Shown: piece after piece, positions 11,800 to 23,483 of the stretch
Numbering within the stretch: position 1 is the first letter of the stretch
Layout: each line of letters opens with the position of its first letter
The notes under the pieces: generated by a model
Seen by the model: the letters and a program-made list of their open reading frames with translations, nothing else
Database searches by the model: none
What the model was told of the DNA's origin: nothing
Program-made: the position numbers and the translations under genes
Assembly: GCA_014904985.1 (NCBI GenBank)
Contig: MU128939.1
Span: forward strand, 272,913-336,912
Reading direction: 5' to 3'
Source: Hydnum rufescens UP504
Taxonomy: Eukaryota; Basidiomycota; Agaricomycetes; Cantharellales; Hydnaceae
DNA length: 64,000 nt

Positions 11800-13244
11800 A
11801 TGGAAACGAATTCACAGCCTAATCGAGGGTTCCTTGCCAGGGCGCATACTTTTCTCATCTACCTGGGCGTAATATACATATCAGGAATTCTCCTACTCTT
11901 GATTCCTACCGTTCAAACCCAGTAAGCATGTTGTTCTCATTGTCGTGGATCCTCTGCTTATATCAAGGCCACTGCTTTTGAAAGCTTTCTATATTTACAT
12001 AAAGTCCAGAATCCGGTGTCCCCAAAGTTCAATTCACCCCAGAGATATGGACTTGCGCGTCAGTCGCTGGTGTCTGTCCCAGGTATTAAAGCAAGGTCTA
12101 ATGCATCCAATGTGCAGCGTATAAGGCACTGGACATCAATATTTCGACTAGCGACAATGTTCGTCTGGGGGCGTGGTTTGTGCTATCGGATTCTTTCTTC
12201 CAGCATGCATCTCAATACCGACGACCTATGAGACCATTTTCTGAAGCGGATATATCGCAATCAATCCTGGGACGTCCCACTGTCCTTTTCCTTCACGGGA
12301 ATGCAGCCAGTCGCGCAGCCCCTTATCGCGTAACATGCTATTCGACCATCACTTCTCGACTTGATGCGAATGTGCTTGCTATCGATTATCGAGGCTTTGG
12401 AAACTCTGAAGGTGTGCCGAGCGAGGTCGGCCTAGGGAAGGATGCTCGGGCGGCATGGGATTGGCTAATATCTCACGGGGCCCCGCCCCAGTCTATTCTA
12501 ATCGTGGGACATAGTCTTGGGACAGGCGTCGGCACGATGCTTGCTTCAGAACTTGTTCACGAAGGCAAAGACAATATATCTCTAAGGAATGCTTGCCGTC
12601 CCATGTTGACAGGTTCCTCTAGGCGTTCATCCACGGGGGCTCACACTCGTCGCCCCATTCACGTCCATTACAATGTTGGCAAAGACCTATACGATTTTCG
12701 GAGGACTCCCACTCCTCAGACCTATCACGACATTCCCCTTTGCCTTCGACTTCATCCTTTCGTTCCTCAATCATAAGTTTGACACGATCTCTCGAATTCC
12801 GGTACGGAAATTTTCCTTGGTATTTCCTGTTTTGCCCCAGTTGACCCGAAGCGACAGACTGTGCAGGCACCAATACTATTGATACATGCGGAGGGAGACG
12901 ACACAATTCCCAACAGTCACGCAAGATCACTTTTTGATGCGCTTCTTGAACCACTTCTCCCTCCATTTCCGTTCACGCAAAGCCAGATGCTTAACCCGAC
13001 CGCTGGTGATAGCGCATACTGGAAGCAGCTCCAAGAATCGACGAGGGCACGCTCAGCAGCACGTGCGGAAATCGTTCGTGAGGAGACCCTCGAAGGATTT
13101 GCCTTGACTGCCGAGTTCCAACGTCCAGGCGATGGTGGCAAGGTGAAGCATGTCGAGATGAAGTGGGGCGGGCATACGAAGCTCGTGACGGCGGAAGGTC
13201 TAGTAGACCTCATCGGTGACTTCTTCAACCTGACTAGATTCTAA
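11800..13244 (+). CDS. ABHD12-type alpha/beta hydrolase, N-terminal membrane anchor
   Basis: A serine hydrolase of the ABHD12/ABHD13 type, probably a lipase or lysophospholipase on an internal membrane. Five exons (11800-11921, 11985-12058, 12118-12564, 12623-12801, 12867-13244) sum to exactly 1200 nt, 399 residues. After a short N-terminus, residues about 17-38 form a transmembrane segment (IYLGVIYISGILLLLIP). Then come the family block FNSPQRYGLAPYKAL, the oxyanion region VLFLHGNAA, the DYRGFGNSEG strand, the nucleophile elbow GHSLGTG (serine in place), APFTSI, the acid region LLIHAEGDDTIP and the late histidine GGHTKL. The catalytic Ser-Asp-His set is complete. The third intron (12565-12622) starts with GC instead of GT. 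Its neighbour downstream is an unrecognised minus-strand gene. The exact substrate cannot be told from sequence. Confidence 0.9.
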
Positions 13245-13529
13245 ATTAGAAGTCGACCCGTTATGTAGATATATACACTATGAGTATCTAGCGGGTGCCC
13301 ATTTTGTATGTGTGCAACAAATTCCAACAGTACAAATATTCGATTGCGTAGGCCATTTTGGCACTGAATGTGAGACAGGGCATCAGAGACGAGCCTGACA
13401 TCCTGGATAAATGCGTGGTTCCCAGTCCGTGCGGGACAAATTTGCCTGCAGGCCGGTGAAGTGATAGCGGCGCAATGGGGCTCTCACAATCCCCAATGCG
13501 AGGTCCTCGGGCCATATTGGGACTGGTTT

Positions 13530-15159
13530 TCAAGGAGGCAACGCGGTTACGATAGACGGAGGTTGTGGCTGCTCGAGGTGGATATCGCTGTTGTTGTCAT
13601 AGTCCTCTTCCACGTCAATTTCGCCGGAAGGACCAGCCTGAGCGAGCAGCCGATCAAATTTAGCAATTGTGTCCCGCAAATGCCTCGCTGGAAGCCAGCT
13701 CGGGTGGTCGATGGAACGCCCAATCGCTGCACCCCCTATCATAGACGAGTAACTAGTTCCTTCCGAGCGATAGTCCCGGCCTTTTACCCGCATGGGAAGG
13801 AAGCGATTTACTGGAATTTCGGGATGATTGAGGACTTCGTGCAGATAGATTCGAAAAATACGATGTTGGTCCACCCCCGCGGTTATACGCACGCGTTCCC
13901 CCGTAATCTTTCGTCGTCCATATAGAGCCATATTCGTTGTGGGAACCGCCATTTATGACCATTTACGGAGAAAGCTGGGTACACAATTAAGCGACAGAGG
14001 TCGTCGACTTTTTGAACAGGGAGAGTGTACCCCATTCGGAGTAAAGTATCCAAATCATAATGAGGCATCGCGACATCATTTAATACTGGAAGTGAGACAG
14101 GAAACGTTAGATTCTACGTAAACACGACCGCCATCGTAACGAAGGGAAGGAGTGGTGGACACCTTTTTCGGACAGGTGCCCTTCCGCGACGAGGAGTTTT
14201 AATAAGCTGCTTCGACGGTAGCCCCTTGTTCGGAGACCTGTAATACTCCTCGCGGACACCAGGAGAGGACCTTCCTTTTCCTCGTGGATGACCAAGCTGT
14301 CTAGCTCAGGATGCCAAACCAGCTGACAGGAATAAAATCTGTAAGGTTCCCAACTGGCTGGGACCGGTGCTCGCAAATAGACGGGTCCGAGTAGGCGATT
14401 TCCCAAACGCACATGTGGGCGGTCGATACATGTGATTGGCTGGCCTGGGTATCGTGTTAGACGCAAGGTAAAGCGAATTTCTGGCTCTGTTTGATGTGGA
14501 GGTCGAAGGGTAAGAATTGTGTCCAGTGGTGATTTTTGGTCATGAAGTAAGGCCATAAATTCGGCCGGGGGCGCCTTCCCCGTAAATCCCAATGGTTTGT
14601 GAGAGATGAGGCGACGTGAACACGAGATATGGGTGGGACACAAGGAAAACTTCCTCGGATCGAATAGTCTCTGCATTTAGAGTCTATTAGTAGGCGCCAG
14701 TAATTTTCGTGAGTGGGTTCGGGGTTATCCGAAGTTCCAATTAAGGTTATGGTGAACTGTCCAATGGCAATGATGGACAAGTCACCTGTAAGGTTGTACC
14801 AATAAACAAAGTTGTCTGAATTTATGATTTATGCTTTCCATCAGTTGTTGGGGCAGATTTCTAATATTTGACATAGACTGAAGTACTTCTGGCTCTGAGT
14901 GGTTCTGCTCAAAATCAAAGGGGGAAAGAAATCGCCAGAGGCTCTCTTGAAGAATTTCTAATTGGGGCTAAAAGATCTATGAAAGTCCGAGTGCGGTAGA
15001 TATCAGCACAAAAACAACACTATTTTGGTACCTCACCGGGCGCGCAAGCCAAAGAAGACCTGGTCCAGCTAACCAAAATGTGGCACTGGGGTTGCGAACA
15101 CATTGGACCCCAACATTGGTCTCAAAGCGAATAAAAATGCGATAGGGCGTTGCCAACAC
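13530..15159 (-). CDS. Unrecognised multi-exon gene (minus strand)
   Basis: Several minus-strand stretches look coding. One ends at the GTGACTT donor near 14,771 and reads ESLWRFLSPFDFEQNHSEPE upstream of it. A middle part at about 14.69-14.11 kb has two competing frames (one with EVFLVSHPYLVFTSPHLSQT, another with LVWHPELDSLVIHEEKEGP). The last open stretch, 13952-13530, reads HRIFRIYLHEVLNHPEIPV and ends in an acidic tail before a stop. I do not recognise any domain and cannot fix the exon joins; the 15159-14977 part is the weakest. It lies in the same direction as NTA1 and just downstream of it. It may be one lineage-specific gene, two small genes, or a decaying one. Confidence 0.35.
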
Positions 15160-15202
15160 TAAAGAACCTGCTGTAGTGCTAATGATTCTACGATAGGATA
15201 TA

Positions 15203-16406
15203 TCACACTGCCCACGTCTTAACGGCCTCCTCGTTTCTTCTCATGACCCCCACACACTCTGGTTCTTCGGCGGATCGTGACATTCGGAAGATGATGGAGG
15301 AACCAGCGAATATATTTCCTATGGAACTCGATGTGGTGCTACATCTTTGAGACGAAATGAAGGCATGCATCTTACCTCTTTCCACACCTACTCGATTGCA
15401 TATGACTACAATGCGCTCCTGATCGGCCTCCAGTGTCTCCCCCTCCCTAGCGTCCCACAGGGGTCGCAATCGAGCTATCCAGTGGTTGATAGTGCAAATA
15501 TCCCAACTCGTTTCCGGATCAACCTTACTGTCGAGCCAATTGCATAGCAGAATCAGCAGTCGACAGTTTTGGTTCCTTGAAAAATCAGCTAGCTCAAAAG
15601 GTCCGGCAGACGATGCCCAGAGATGTGGCGGATTAGGATTGAGATCCATACAGATTCCAAGACTGAGTCTGCCCAGCGGCTCAGGGAGGTCATGGGCTGT
15701 AAATCCCGACCCTAAGGATCTCCCAGCGCGTTAGCGGCCTCTCCCCGGCCCTGGCCCAGAGGTTCAGTTACATACTAACCGGGTTGAGCCCATGGCTTAT
15801 CGACCTCGAACAAGTTCGTCTTTCGGTAATTTGATATTACGGTGCCATCCCTCGATATTAGGAGTGCGGAATTGGCTGCCAATACTTCGTTCAGACTGAA
15901 CGAAGGCAACCTCTCAGGGTAGCCAACAGCAACAAAACACCCTGATCCCAGTCAACTGAATCGTACATAATGATTTCGTTTCGAGACCGCTTATACCTAT
16001 TCTTTTGGCCAGTGCAGAACAAAAATCGACGGTTGGCCCCTCAGTCGGAGTTTCAAGATGTGGGGTAATCGAGGCCAAGTCTGGGAAAGAGTAGCCTGGA
16101 AAGAAAGTGGGATTGGGACCACTGTTACAATCGGCGAGGCGTCTTTAAATACTTGACAGACCAGTGAACGCCATTTCTGGGAAGCACAAGAGGTCAACAG
16201 ACCCCGGTTGAAGACTTTCAGAATGTCATATCAGAATATTGTCGGCGAATAGCCAAAGCTTTCTCACGTTTTCGTCAACTCCTTAGCCTTCTTTATATTG
16301 TTGTCAACTAGCCCGATCTGTTCCATGAGAATGAACGCAGGGACTACGCCACATACTTATTCCTGACCTGCGGGTCCAACTGAACCATTGCAATGTTGAG
16401 AGGCAT
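15203..16406 (-). CDS. NTA1: Protein N-terminal Asn/Gln amidase (nitrilase family)
   Basis: Nta1 deamidates N-terminal Asn and Gln to Asp and Glu, which are then arginylated and degraded by the Arg/N-degron pathway. Seven short exons on the minus strand (16406-16368, 16317-16268, 16214-16153, 16095-15997, 15941-15780, 15711-15376, 15318-15203) join to 864 nt, 287 residues, all in phase. The start MPLNIAMVQLDPQ-IGLVDNN fits the nitrilase fold. The catalytic triad is visible: Glu in CFPEMAFTG, Lys in YRKTNLFEVDKPWAQ and Cys in LGICMDLNP. The late blocks VVICNRVGVERG and FAGSSIIF are typical of Nta1 rather than other nitrilases. It is much shorter than the yeast enzyme (about 450 residues), lacking its C-terminal extension. 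No mitochondrial targeting peptide is obvious. It is divergent from SEN1 with 171 bp between the start codons. Confidence 0.9.
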
Positions 16407-16577
16407 AGCCGGGAGATAAAGCCTACGGTTTGCAGCAGTGTTAACCAAAGGAAATCGTGCACGGCGTGACAGGTGTTTAAGGATCCAGATCCGATTGGGT
16501 GTCGAGTACATCTCGGCAAACCCCTCGTATGCACTGAAACACGTCGTAAACATCACGAGGATATTGATTCGGCTTTC
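16407..16577. promoter_or_regulatory. Shared divergent promoter NTA1 / SEN1
   Basis: Only 171 bp separate the chosen NTA1 start codon (minus strand) from the SEN1 start codon (plus strand), so both promoters and 5' UTRs must lie here or overlap the coding ends. No clear TATA box is visible. The SEN1 start is less certain than the NTA1 start, so the right boundary may move. Confidence 0.5.
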
Positions 16578-19500
16578 ATGCCCTCGCTCCCGTCTGAAGG
16601 GACTTCGGCTCTTCTCCAGAGACTTCTTACCTATGCTCGTGACCCTTCTGCGGCCAGTGATGAATTTCGCGAACGGCTCATGGGAGATTGTTTCACCATT
16701 ATCACAAATAGCAATGGTACCGGGGAACAATCTTGTCCCATTGGTTTTGCGAAAAGGCAGAGCGTGAAACCGTCGAGTCTGCCACATTCCTAATCCGTTT
16801 ACATGCATATAACAGCGCGAAAGTGCCAGAGTGGAAGAAACAATGTGCTCGCATAATTCACTCTTGTTATGACTGTAACCTGTCCTATCAACGTAGTAAG
16901 GCGATATGCAGGCGGACGTGAGTTTCATTCGAATGTGCAGTCATTTGGTTGTACTAATACGATCAGCCTTCTAGATATCTCTCTGATTATCCAGACCGGA
17001 CCCTCGATACTTTCTTTGCCTCTGTTGATGCCTGGGAATTCGAGATTGTTTCTGAAGCCATCAACGACGCTCGATTAGTGGCCACATCGCCAGGTGTTAT
17101 ACCACTACCCATACTCTATCATATCCTTGTGAATATCTTTTTGCTGCAACATCCATCTCTCTTCGATGTTCTCTGCACTCAGCCTCTGCCCGAACAACTG
17201 GATGGATGGCCAAGGACACCTCCACCGGGCATGGTTCTTCTCCTAGTAACTTCCAACAACGAACTTCGGACGTGGGCGGAAAAAGTCACGCCTCTGATGG
17301 GCGTAATCGATACCGTTGATCCGCAGCTGTCGACATTTATCCAGAAACTAATCTGCCGCCTCTCAGGCAACCCAAGTCCAGGCATATCCATTCCGTCGTT
17401 TCTGCTGGAATATACATTGCCTACACCAGAACTCTGGGATGTGCTCCCCGGCGTCCTGCACCTTCTGAGCACGAACGCGACCAAGAGTTTAAACTCAATG
17501 GAAGGTTGCGGACTTGCACGTTTAGTGCTTTCTCATTTGTCGGATACTATACGTTCGTGTTGTATTCTGTGATATGCTGTCCCACCTTGTTCTGGTTAAT
17601 CACCTTTCTGTGTAGGCTTCGAGGGTGTCTTAAAGTCGTTTACAAAACTGGCAATATCGATCGGCGGCGATCTATGGAAGAACGAGTCCCCCGAATATCC
17701 CGAGGTCATCATCGATTCCATAAAAGATAATGCAACGATCTTGGGGTACTTTTCGCACAGTAAAGGGGATCCCTGGGCTCTTGACTGGCTTCAGCCGTAT
17801 CTCGAATCCCTATGGAAGGAAGCCGCATTTGCAAATTGCCTCGCGAAAGCTTTCGTCTTTTTGGGGGAAGAGCTTCAGCACGCCTCTTACAGCGCAGAGG
17901 CCCATGTCCAGGCTTCCAGTACTTTATTCCAGGTAGGATCCAGGGGGATGGTTTTGCCTCAGAGACTGAAATTTCAACTTTGGTACCTAAAAGATATTGG
18001 CTGCATTGCATGTTAAAGCCCAGGATGCGAGTGCAGTAGCTCAAGCAAAGTGTTTACGTGGCGTCTGCAATACCCATGCCTCAGTCATTTGTGATACCGC
18101 CTTCGGCCGTCGGACCCTGAACAGGATGTGGTCTGGTTCACGGACTTCGGCTCGTGAACTTGTGGAACAGATATTTAACTCTGACGTATCTCGTGTTATA
18201 TCAACCCTTCACAACCTCTGTTCCGCTCAGAAAGAACACGAAGCCTTCTTCAAAATGGAGAACGCCGCGGTTCACAAAATGTCGAAAACCTCATCATCAT
18301 CGAAGGTTACACTAGGCCAGGGGGTGACGACGTCGGCAGGGAATTTTCAACCCTTCCCACGCGGTGTTTCCATACACATCGAGCTCTGGAAGTCCGCGTA
18401 CGCGGCCCTTTCGGTCACTGACGCCGATGGAACGGCAGTGCTCGTGCGCTCTGTCTCTAAGACGGCACATATTGAGTGCTTGCCGACTCGATCCGGTAGC
18501 GCCTTCGCCTTCAGCTTTTTAAAGTCCGACGTTGACCTTCGCAATCGTTTCGTGCGCTCGGCCCAAAGCATCAATGCTGCTTTGGATGTGATGCGGAGTG
18601 GTTTCGCAGCTCAGGTAGAGCGTTTTGCTGAGTCTTCGGGTGGGCCATTGTTGCAACAATTTTTGCGCAACGATGACTTGGTTGCCAGCATCATCCATAT
18701 CATGCTATCCCCAACCGACGACCTAAACAGGGCCGCTAAGGTCCTGGCTCTCAACGCGTACGACACTGTCGAACGTTCTGCATGCTATTTTTCGTTTTTT
18801 GAACGGCACCCCACTTCGTCATTCGTCGGAGTCACCTCCTATCTGAGGGTGTTCAATCAGCATGCCGAGTTGGTTCCTGACGCTTGCGGTGCCTCAAAGT
18901 ATCTTGTCCGGAGTCTTACAGAAATCCTTGGCGGCCTTTGCGATCCTTCAGGCCTTCTGTCAAAGCCTGATTATGGAGCTTCAGAAAACTTGAATTTCTC
19001 CATCTGGATCCCTAGGCTATGGAAGCTTATGACACAGTCTCTGTCCATAATTTTCCGACGCGTCAAGGCTTGGGCGGCCTTTTACAGCAACGAGGAGATG
19101 GTCATTTGGATGCGAGATGCACTTATCTTTGGGCGCGACATGGTGGCTCAGGTTGAAGTCCTCCAGGTGGCAACTACCTTATCCGCATCCGCGCGGCCCC
19201 CCACCGGGATCACACAAGGCAGTGCTCTCATCACTGATCTCCAAAACGTCCTTACCCAGCTCATCGAATGGCTTAAGCTCACTGACGAGGAAACCTTACA
19301 TCAATCTCACGAGCTTCTAAAGTCTTTACTTGGCTGTTTCGCCTCGTCCGGCATCCCTCCCAATATGTCTTCGATCGAGTATCTGGAACGTATTGTGGAG
19401 AGACAGAAGGGCACCAAAACTCAATTGGGTGATGCAAAATTGAGAGAATTGTTGCGAGTCATCGAACCCTTCATCGAAGGCGACCCTGGCATCCCGGAGC

Positions 19501-22500
19501 CACAAATTACTGCCTCACGACCCGCGAAGTCAACTCCTATTAGATCCGAATCCCTCAAATCCGGGAGTGACGATGAGGTCGAGTACCTTGGCTCCAATAC
19601 AATCCCGAAAAATACTAAAGATGTACAAAAAGCGGCCTGGGCGAAGGTGTTGGTGACTGACGGTGTGAAGGCCTTGGGGAATAAGGTTAAGCCCCCTCTT
19701 CCGGTTGTGGATCACGGCTAATGATGTGCGAACACAGGCTTATGTCTCCCTCCCTCCGAGACCCTCTAGTGCTTTTAAGTCGACCATATCTTCCAAGGGT
19801 GACATCGTCAAACGGAGATCCGTCACTCTACACAAGGGTAAAGCAACAACGGCGGCCTCGTACAAACCGAAGCCCGGTGATGAACCTGCGGAAGTGGCAA
19901 TTCGCAACTATAGACTCAGTAAACAGCACGAGCCAAAAAATGAAGGCTCTGTCCCGAGGCGGCCATCTATCCCAGTAGAATCATCTGACGACACCACGTC
20001 TACCGGGGATACCGACGAGGGAGACGGAGATGATGGTAATGCATCCTCATCTGGGGATTTCTTTGGCCGTAAGCTTGTTTATATATTGTGCTTCTTAGCT
20101 CTTGCTGCTCTGCGCCAGAAGAGAATCTCGCCGAAGAAAGTCGCCAAAGCGGAACGACGCCAGATTAAAGTGCTGGGTCACCCGTACCAGGCCGTTGTCC
20201 AGGAAAGGCTCAGCCATCGTGAAGAAGCCCGTAGAAGTGAAATGCGTCTGAAACCTGACCTAAGACCATTCCATCATGACATGTCGGTTGATATTCCATC
20301 TTGTGTTGCCGGACATCATCCATTTATTCATGCGCCTTGTGTCGTAGCTTGCAATGGGATTACGACCACGAGGGTCCAGACCCGCCTAACTTGGAGTTGC
20401 ATTTGACACATGTGCCTGACAAATTTCCACCCCAGAACCCTATTGAGGATTACCTCAAAGTTTTCAAACCCCTCATTCTCTTGGAGACTTGGAGTTCCCT
20501 TATCAAGTCCAAAGAAGAAGATATCCCTTTCACCATTGCGGAAGTAGTGGGTCGACGGCATGTCGATGCGTGGCTAGATTTGGACGTCGTGATCAACGAA
20601 GTTGTTCCACCAAAATGGTATCTTTCGGAAACTGACATCACCCTGCTGCGACCAGTCGACGGGACCAAGAGCGTTTTGGCCAAGGTCTCCATGTCGAGAC
20701 GCAGTCCGGCTGGCATCCAAACTACGTTGCGTTGCAGCTTCACTACACCACTGAATGATCAGCTTGTTATTGGTTCCCGATGGCGATTGTACAGAGTTCT
20801 CAGGTGAGTGTATGACATAGATGTATGGCTTCGACAACTCACAATGAGTTGGAAGTTTGAGTACCGTTCATCGTGAGTATGCAGCCATGGTAGGGCTGCA
20901 ATACTATGACCTCTTCCCAAGTGTTGTCCACCCTCGGAAAACGGAGTTGCCGATAATTTCTCCCAACCGCGTAAGAAACTGCATGGCTACCTACAGAGTG
21001 AACGAGCCACAAGCACTGGCGATACTAGGCTCATTGGATACACAAGGGTTCTCCTTGATACAAGGGCATGTCATCTCCCTGTTTGCTATAAATTATATAC
21101 AACTGACCTATCTTCTAGTCCTCCCGGGACTGGTAAAACTTCAACGATCATTGGTCTTGTCGGAATGTTCCTGACTAGTAGATCAACCCCCGCCACCGCC
21201 ATTCATCCTGGACGCCCTTCCAAAGCAGAAGATCGAGATGCAGTTAAGAAGATGCTCATCTGCGCTCCCAGCAATGCAGCTATCGACGAAGTCGCTCAGC
21301 GTCTTAAGCTGGGTGTTCGCAACGGCAGTGGCTCAGTAATAATCCCAAACATCGTGCGCATAGGACATGACGAAAAGATGCACCCATCGATCAAGGATGT
21401 CTCTTTGGATGAACTGGTCTCCGCCAAGCTTAGTAAAGACCCCAAAGCCATGGATCTTAGCGGGCTTCGAGAGGCGCTAAAGGAGATTAAAAACAAAATA
21501 CAGGCTAGAGGCGATGAACTACATGGTTTAGAAGGCAACCCATCTCGTGCTGCTGTTCTCGAGCAGGAGATTAGTTCGTTGAAGAACGAGCGGGCAAAAT
21601 TGGGGCGCAAGCTTGATGAGGCTAAGGACACGAACATAAATATAAATCGCAACCGTGATAGCAACCTTCGCAAGTGGGAACATCAAGTTCTCCGTGATGC
21701 AGACATCATTTGCACCACCCTTTCCGGCAGTGGACACAATTCCCTTGTTCCCTTCGTATTTGAAACAGTCATTATCGATGAGGCTGCTCAATCTATTGAG
21801 CTCAGCTCATTGATTCCTCTCAAGTACAGATGTACACAATGTATACTCGTCGGTGGTGAGTTGTGTTCATTTTCCTTGCCATGAAACGAGGCTTTTTCCT
21901 TCTGAATCATAGATCCGATGCAGCTTGCACCCACAGTTTTATCCCCACGTGCAACCAAATATCTATATAATCAAAGCTTGTTCGTTCGCCTTCAGAAACA
22001 AACACCTGCATACCTACTAAGGTCAGACAGACATTCTAAGCGTATTGTAATCAAGACTGATGTGTATATTGCTAGTATTCAATATCGGATGCACCCAGAA
22101 ATTAGTATCCTTCCCAGTAAACTCTTCTACAATGGTAGACTTCGTGACGGCGATGATATGGCAAGGAAACGAACGATGCCTTGGCATTCCAACACCTTGT
22201 TTAAACCATATCAGTTCTTCGATGTTGTGGATGGAAGAGAGGAAACTTCTGTCAAAGGACATTCTCAGTTCAATCGAGCTGAAATTAAAGTGGCCTTGGC
22301 CTTGTACGATCGAATTCGCGTGGAATATTCCGCCAAAGTCGATCTTGACTATCGCATCGGGATCATCACCATGTACGACGCTCAGAAACGGGAGCTCCAG
22401 AAGCAGTTTTCTCTAAAATATTCTCAGGACATTCTCAAACGAATTGATTTCGGGACCGTCGATGGTTTTCAGGGTCAGGAGAAGGACATCATCATGGTCT

Positions 22501-23336
22501 CGTGTGTTCGTGCCGGTCCCAATGTGCAACGGATAGGACACTTAATGGATACTCGCCGAATGAACGTCGCCATGACTCGAGCGAAGACGTCCCTATTCGT
22601 TCTTGGGAATGCTTCGACACTGGAACGTTCCGATGAGGTCTGGGCCAAAATAGTTCAAGACGCCAGAGATAGGCGTCATTTAATGACTGTGAGTCCGAAT
22701 GCTTCGTTTGCTGAAGTGGTATTTATCGTGTGTCAGATCGAATTATCTAAGACCGGAGGGCAATTACCAATTCCCTTGGTCCGCAACACAACTTCACCAG
22801 TAAAGCCGACTCCGAAGACTCCCGTGCAACCGCAGTTGAAAGCAGTCTCCCTCACATCTCCGATCCCAATTATGAAGCCAAATGAGCTCAAGAAATCCAT
22901 TTCTGGCCGGATTCCGACTTCTAGTCTTCCACTTGCGACTCCAGCTACTTCCCCGACCGAGGTTCAACCACCAAAGATCCCCCTGAAGAGACAAGCCTCG
23001 GGCAATTTAGAACCGAGACCACCACCACCCCCACCATCTTATTCTAATATAAAGAAAGTCAATCCCCTACTGAAGAGACGAGCCTCGGATGATATAGAAG
23101 GAAGGCCACCGCCACCGGCTCCGGGAGCCACTAGTTCTGATGCCGGAACATCATCGACTTCAAACCAATCCCATATTGAACATCCGACGCATCGCAATCA
23201 TCCTCCTAGACGTCCAAAACCAGCACCGAGTCTTTTCATTCCTAAGAAGGTGAGGAATATCGGTCGTTCTCGACCATATTCTTTTCTGATGCCCGCTGTT
23301 CCAGCGTCCATGATTTTATACAATGGAGCTCTATGA
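16578..23336 (+). CDS. SEN1: SEN1 superfamily 1B RNA/DNA helicase
   Basis: Sen1 (senataxin) unwinds RNA:DNA hybrids and ends pol II transcription of non-coding RNAs with the Nrd1-Nab3 type machinery in the nucleus. The long N-terminal Sen1_N region runs from about 16.6 to 19.7 kb, including HWFCEKAERETVESATFLIR, with one 1.7-kb exon (about 18.0-19.7 kb). A charged, low-complexity linker follows (about 19.7-20.2 kb). The helicase core has the Q-motif NEPQALAIL, Walker A (GPPGTGKTS, split by an intron before it), CAPSNAAIDE, the DEAA box IIDEAAQSIE, GDPMQLAPTV, YRMHPEI, VDGFQGQEKDIIMVS, and RRMNVAMTRAK. The coiled-coil 'stalk' lies at about 21.45-21.65 kb. The C-terminal tail (22.7-23.3 kb) is Ser/Pro rich and holds two copies of a basic-RAS-PPPP module. 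I chose ATG 16578 because it is the only one before the conserved part. The frame changes near 16.71-16.73 kb without a good intron. Tail to tail with DHR1, 147 bp between the stops. Confidence 0.93.
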
Positions 23337-23483
23337 ATCTTCCCTCATCAGTTTCTGACATGCATTCATCTTGTATTCTTGTCATACTCAACATCTCCAC
23401 CATGAACCGACCCCCGCACCCTGTAACCTTATTGTGAAATTATCCCAGACACATACTGTAATTCATTCTTGGTTCTTATGATA

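Noticed and set aside
13461..13925. A 154-codon plus-strand frame
   Set aside because: Opposite the more protein-like minus-strand frame (13952-13530); no ATG-based splice structure or motif.
5079..16406. A functional gene cluster of heme oxygenase, hydrolase and NTA1
   Set aside because: The genes are on both strands, far apart and belong to unrelated pathways; nothing in the sequence links them.
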